Assembly (NCBI GenBank): GCA_028532815.1
Contig: JAQQAS010000037.1
Span: 174,754-238,753, forward strand
Length of the DNA: 64,000 nucleotides
Direction: 5' to 3'
Source: Pleomorphochaeta sp.
GTDB lineage: Bacteria > Spirochaetota > Spirochaetia > Sphaerochaetales > Sphaerochaetaceae
Part shown: positions 62,861-64,000 of the stretch, one piece after another
Layout of the letters: every line of letters begins with the position of its first letter
Position numbering within the stretch: the first letter of the stretch is position 1
The notes under the pieces: model-generated
Told to the model about the DNA's origin: nothing
Seen by the model: the letters and a program-made list of their open reading frames with translations, nothing else
Database searches by the model: none
Position numbers and translations under genes: made by a program

Positions 62861-63640
62861 TTACAAACTAACATTGTGATATAAAGGACCTCTTCCTTTA
62901 CCAATATTAAGATTATATTCAATAGCTTTAGTTAAATATTTCTTAGCATTAGATACAGATTTTTCAAGAGATTCACCTTTAGCAAGATTTGAAGCAATAG
63001 CACTTGAGAGAGTGCATCCTGTTCCATGAGTATTTTTATTATCGATTAAAGGAGATTCAAACCATCCTTTAAAGTTATCACTAATTAAAAAATCAGCAGC
63101 ACTTCTTTCTAAGTGTCCGCCTTTGATTAAAAATGCAACATTATATTTTTCATGAAGAAAAGTTCCAACTTTTTCCATATCACTTTTACTTTTTATTTCC
63201 ATTTTTGATAAAACAGAAGCTTCAAATAAATTTGGAGTAACTACCTTTGATAGAGGAATTAAATGATTTATTAAAGTTGAGATTGCTTCTTCTTCAATTA
63301 ATTTTCCATTACTTGTTGCAACCATTACAGGATCTAGGACAATATTTTGTGCATTATATAATTTAAGACATTCTGAAATAGTAATAATACTATCACTATT
63401 AGATACCATGCCAATTTTAATTGCATCAGGAATGATATCAGTAAAGATTGCATCTATTTGTGCTTTAATCATATCTTTATTAATGTTTAAAATATCATAA
63501 ACCCCTTGAGTATTTTGAGCTGTTAAAGCTGTAATTACACTCATAGCATAAACATTATGGTTAACCATTGTTTTTATATCTGCTTGAATCCCAGCCCCGC
63601 CGCTACTATCACTTCCAGCAATTGTTAATACTTTCTTCAT
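62861..63640 (-). CDS. thiD: Hydroxymethylpyrimidine (phosphate) kinase
   Basis: Phosphorylates HMP and HMP-P for thiamine synthesis or salvage. The 259-residue protein begins VLTIAGSDSSGGAGIQADIK and has IGMVSNSDSI, LDPVMVATSNGKL and the anion-hole motif GTGCTLSSAIA near residue 212. The ribosome-binding site GGAGAG precedes ATG. Its start overlaps the end of a broken HAD gene by 32 bp. No other thi genes are visible. Some ThiD homologues act on pyridoxine, but the motifs fit ThiD. Confidence 0.92.
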   Translation of the reverse strand: MKKVLTIAGSDSSGGAGIQADIKTMVNHNVYAMSVITALTAQNTQGVYDILNINKDMIKAQIDAIFTDIIPDAIKIGMVSNSDSIITISECLKLYNAQNIVLDPVMVATSNGKLIEEEAISTLINHLIPLSKVVTPNLFEASVLSKMEIKSKSDMEKVGTFLHEKYNVAFLIKGGHLERSAADFLISDNFKGWFESPLIDNKNTHGTGCTLSSAIASNLAKGESLEKSVSNAKKYLTKAIEYNLNIGKGRGPLYHNVSL

Positions 63641-64000
63641 TTAACTCTCCAATTGAATTGATAATAACATCACAATTATCTATAAAGTCTTTTTTATCAT
63701 TATTATTTAAAATACCTATTGTTTTTAGATTGGCTCTTTTTGCACTTTTTAAAGAGTGAAGAGCATCATCAATTAAAAGTGTAAAGTTCAAATTTAAATC
63801 ATAATCTTTTATTAATTTAGTAAAGAATTTTTCATCAGCTTTAGAAATATCATATTCTCTCTCTGTTATTATTGAATCAAAATAATTCAAAATATTATGT
63901 TTTGAAAAAAACACCTTTAATAAAACCTAGTCGCTAGCGCTAGCGAAAATAAGCAAATAATTATTTTTCTTTAATTTTTTTAAAAGGGTAGTAACAGTCT
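63609..64000 (-). pseudogene. HAD-family phosphatase interrupted by an in-frame amber stop, 5' part outside window
   Basis: The minus-strand frame is open from the window end except for one TAG at 63929-63927. Before it the frame reads LLIFASASD, after it VLLKVFFSKHNILNYFDSII, together the typical HAD motif II (hydrophobic-SASD-x-V...YFDxI). The downstream part also holds the motif III Lys and LIDDALHSLKSAKRANLKTIG (motif IV). Both sides belong to one protein; one base change (AAG to TAG) would explain the break. The 101-codon part could restart at a GTG (63914) but lacks the nucleophile motif. Alternatives are a sequencing error or real readthrough. Confidence 0.75.

Noticed and set aside
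63931..63946. 16-bp palindrome as an attachment site or element end
   Set aside because: It lies in frame and encodes the ASAS of a HAD motif; no integrase, duplication or element is visible.
1..64000. tRNA, rRNA or known ncRNA genes
   Set aside because: No GC-rich cloverleaf-like islands or rRNA segments were seen in the gaps on reading; a covariance search would be decisive.

Overview
The window is AT-rich (about 30% GC by eye), gene-dense, bacterial chromosomal DNA. The gene content fits a host-associated spirochaete (Treponema or Sphaerochaetaceae relative). The evidence is a eukaryote-type hexokinase, a long spirochaete-style phosphoglucomutase, a long PRPP synthetase, a BMP/PnrA-type transporter, a fused PyrB-PyrI, an exonuclease I, and binding proteins whose mature ends start GGSTE. 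This placement is an inference. I see no rRNA, tRNA, CRISPR array, phage or insertion sequence.

Layout. 1-5473: the 3' end of an oligopeptide-binding protein gene, rpiB and rbsK divergent from a LacI regulator, and a CBS/DRTGG pyrophosphatase. 5486-14131: two small exported proteins, rel, prmC, prfA, a cupin regulator, exonuclease I, and a tandem pair of exported paralogues. 14262-23545: hexokinase, phosphoglucomutase, pyridoxal kinase, a patatin with a small partner, a PflX-like radical SAM protein, an acetyltransferase, an archaeal-type UMP kinase and SSB. 23593-37487: a GGDEF protein, a lipoprotein, argH, prs, an aminotransferase, udk, an MFS carrier, a 1054-residue acidic repeat protein, an inositol-phosphatase-like enzyme, a HAD phosphatase and RidA. 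37535-42859: YbaK and a nucleoside-type ABC transporter. 43342-47530: a Wza-like exporter and a BY-kinase. 47660-53732: a pyrimidine operon (leader, pyrBI, E, F, DK, C). 53837-57869: a membrane protein, corA with a leader, and a nucleoside hydrolase. 57875-64000: AraC regulator, xylB, xylA, a DUF4432 epimerase-like protein, thiD, and a HAD gene broken by an in-frame stop.

The genes form a nucleotide and pentose theme. The pyr operon makes UMP de novo. udk, the UMP kinase, nucleoside hydrolase and ABC transporter salvage nucleosides. rbsK, rpiB and xylAB feed pentoses to the pentose-phosphate pathway, and prs draws on it.

The most interesting signals are two unannotated leader ORFs. A 25-codon ORF ends exactly at an intrinsic terminator before pyrBI, with the architecture of an enterobacterial UTP-sensing attenuator. 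A second 25-codon ORF before corA begins MSDDSGSPLP and contains a segment complementary to its own ribosome-binding site and to that of corA. This suggests a Mg2+-responsive leader analogous to, but unrelated in sequence to, mgtL. Several genes also appear to be transcribed as leaderless mRNAs.
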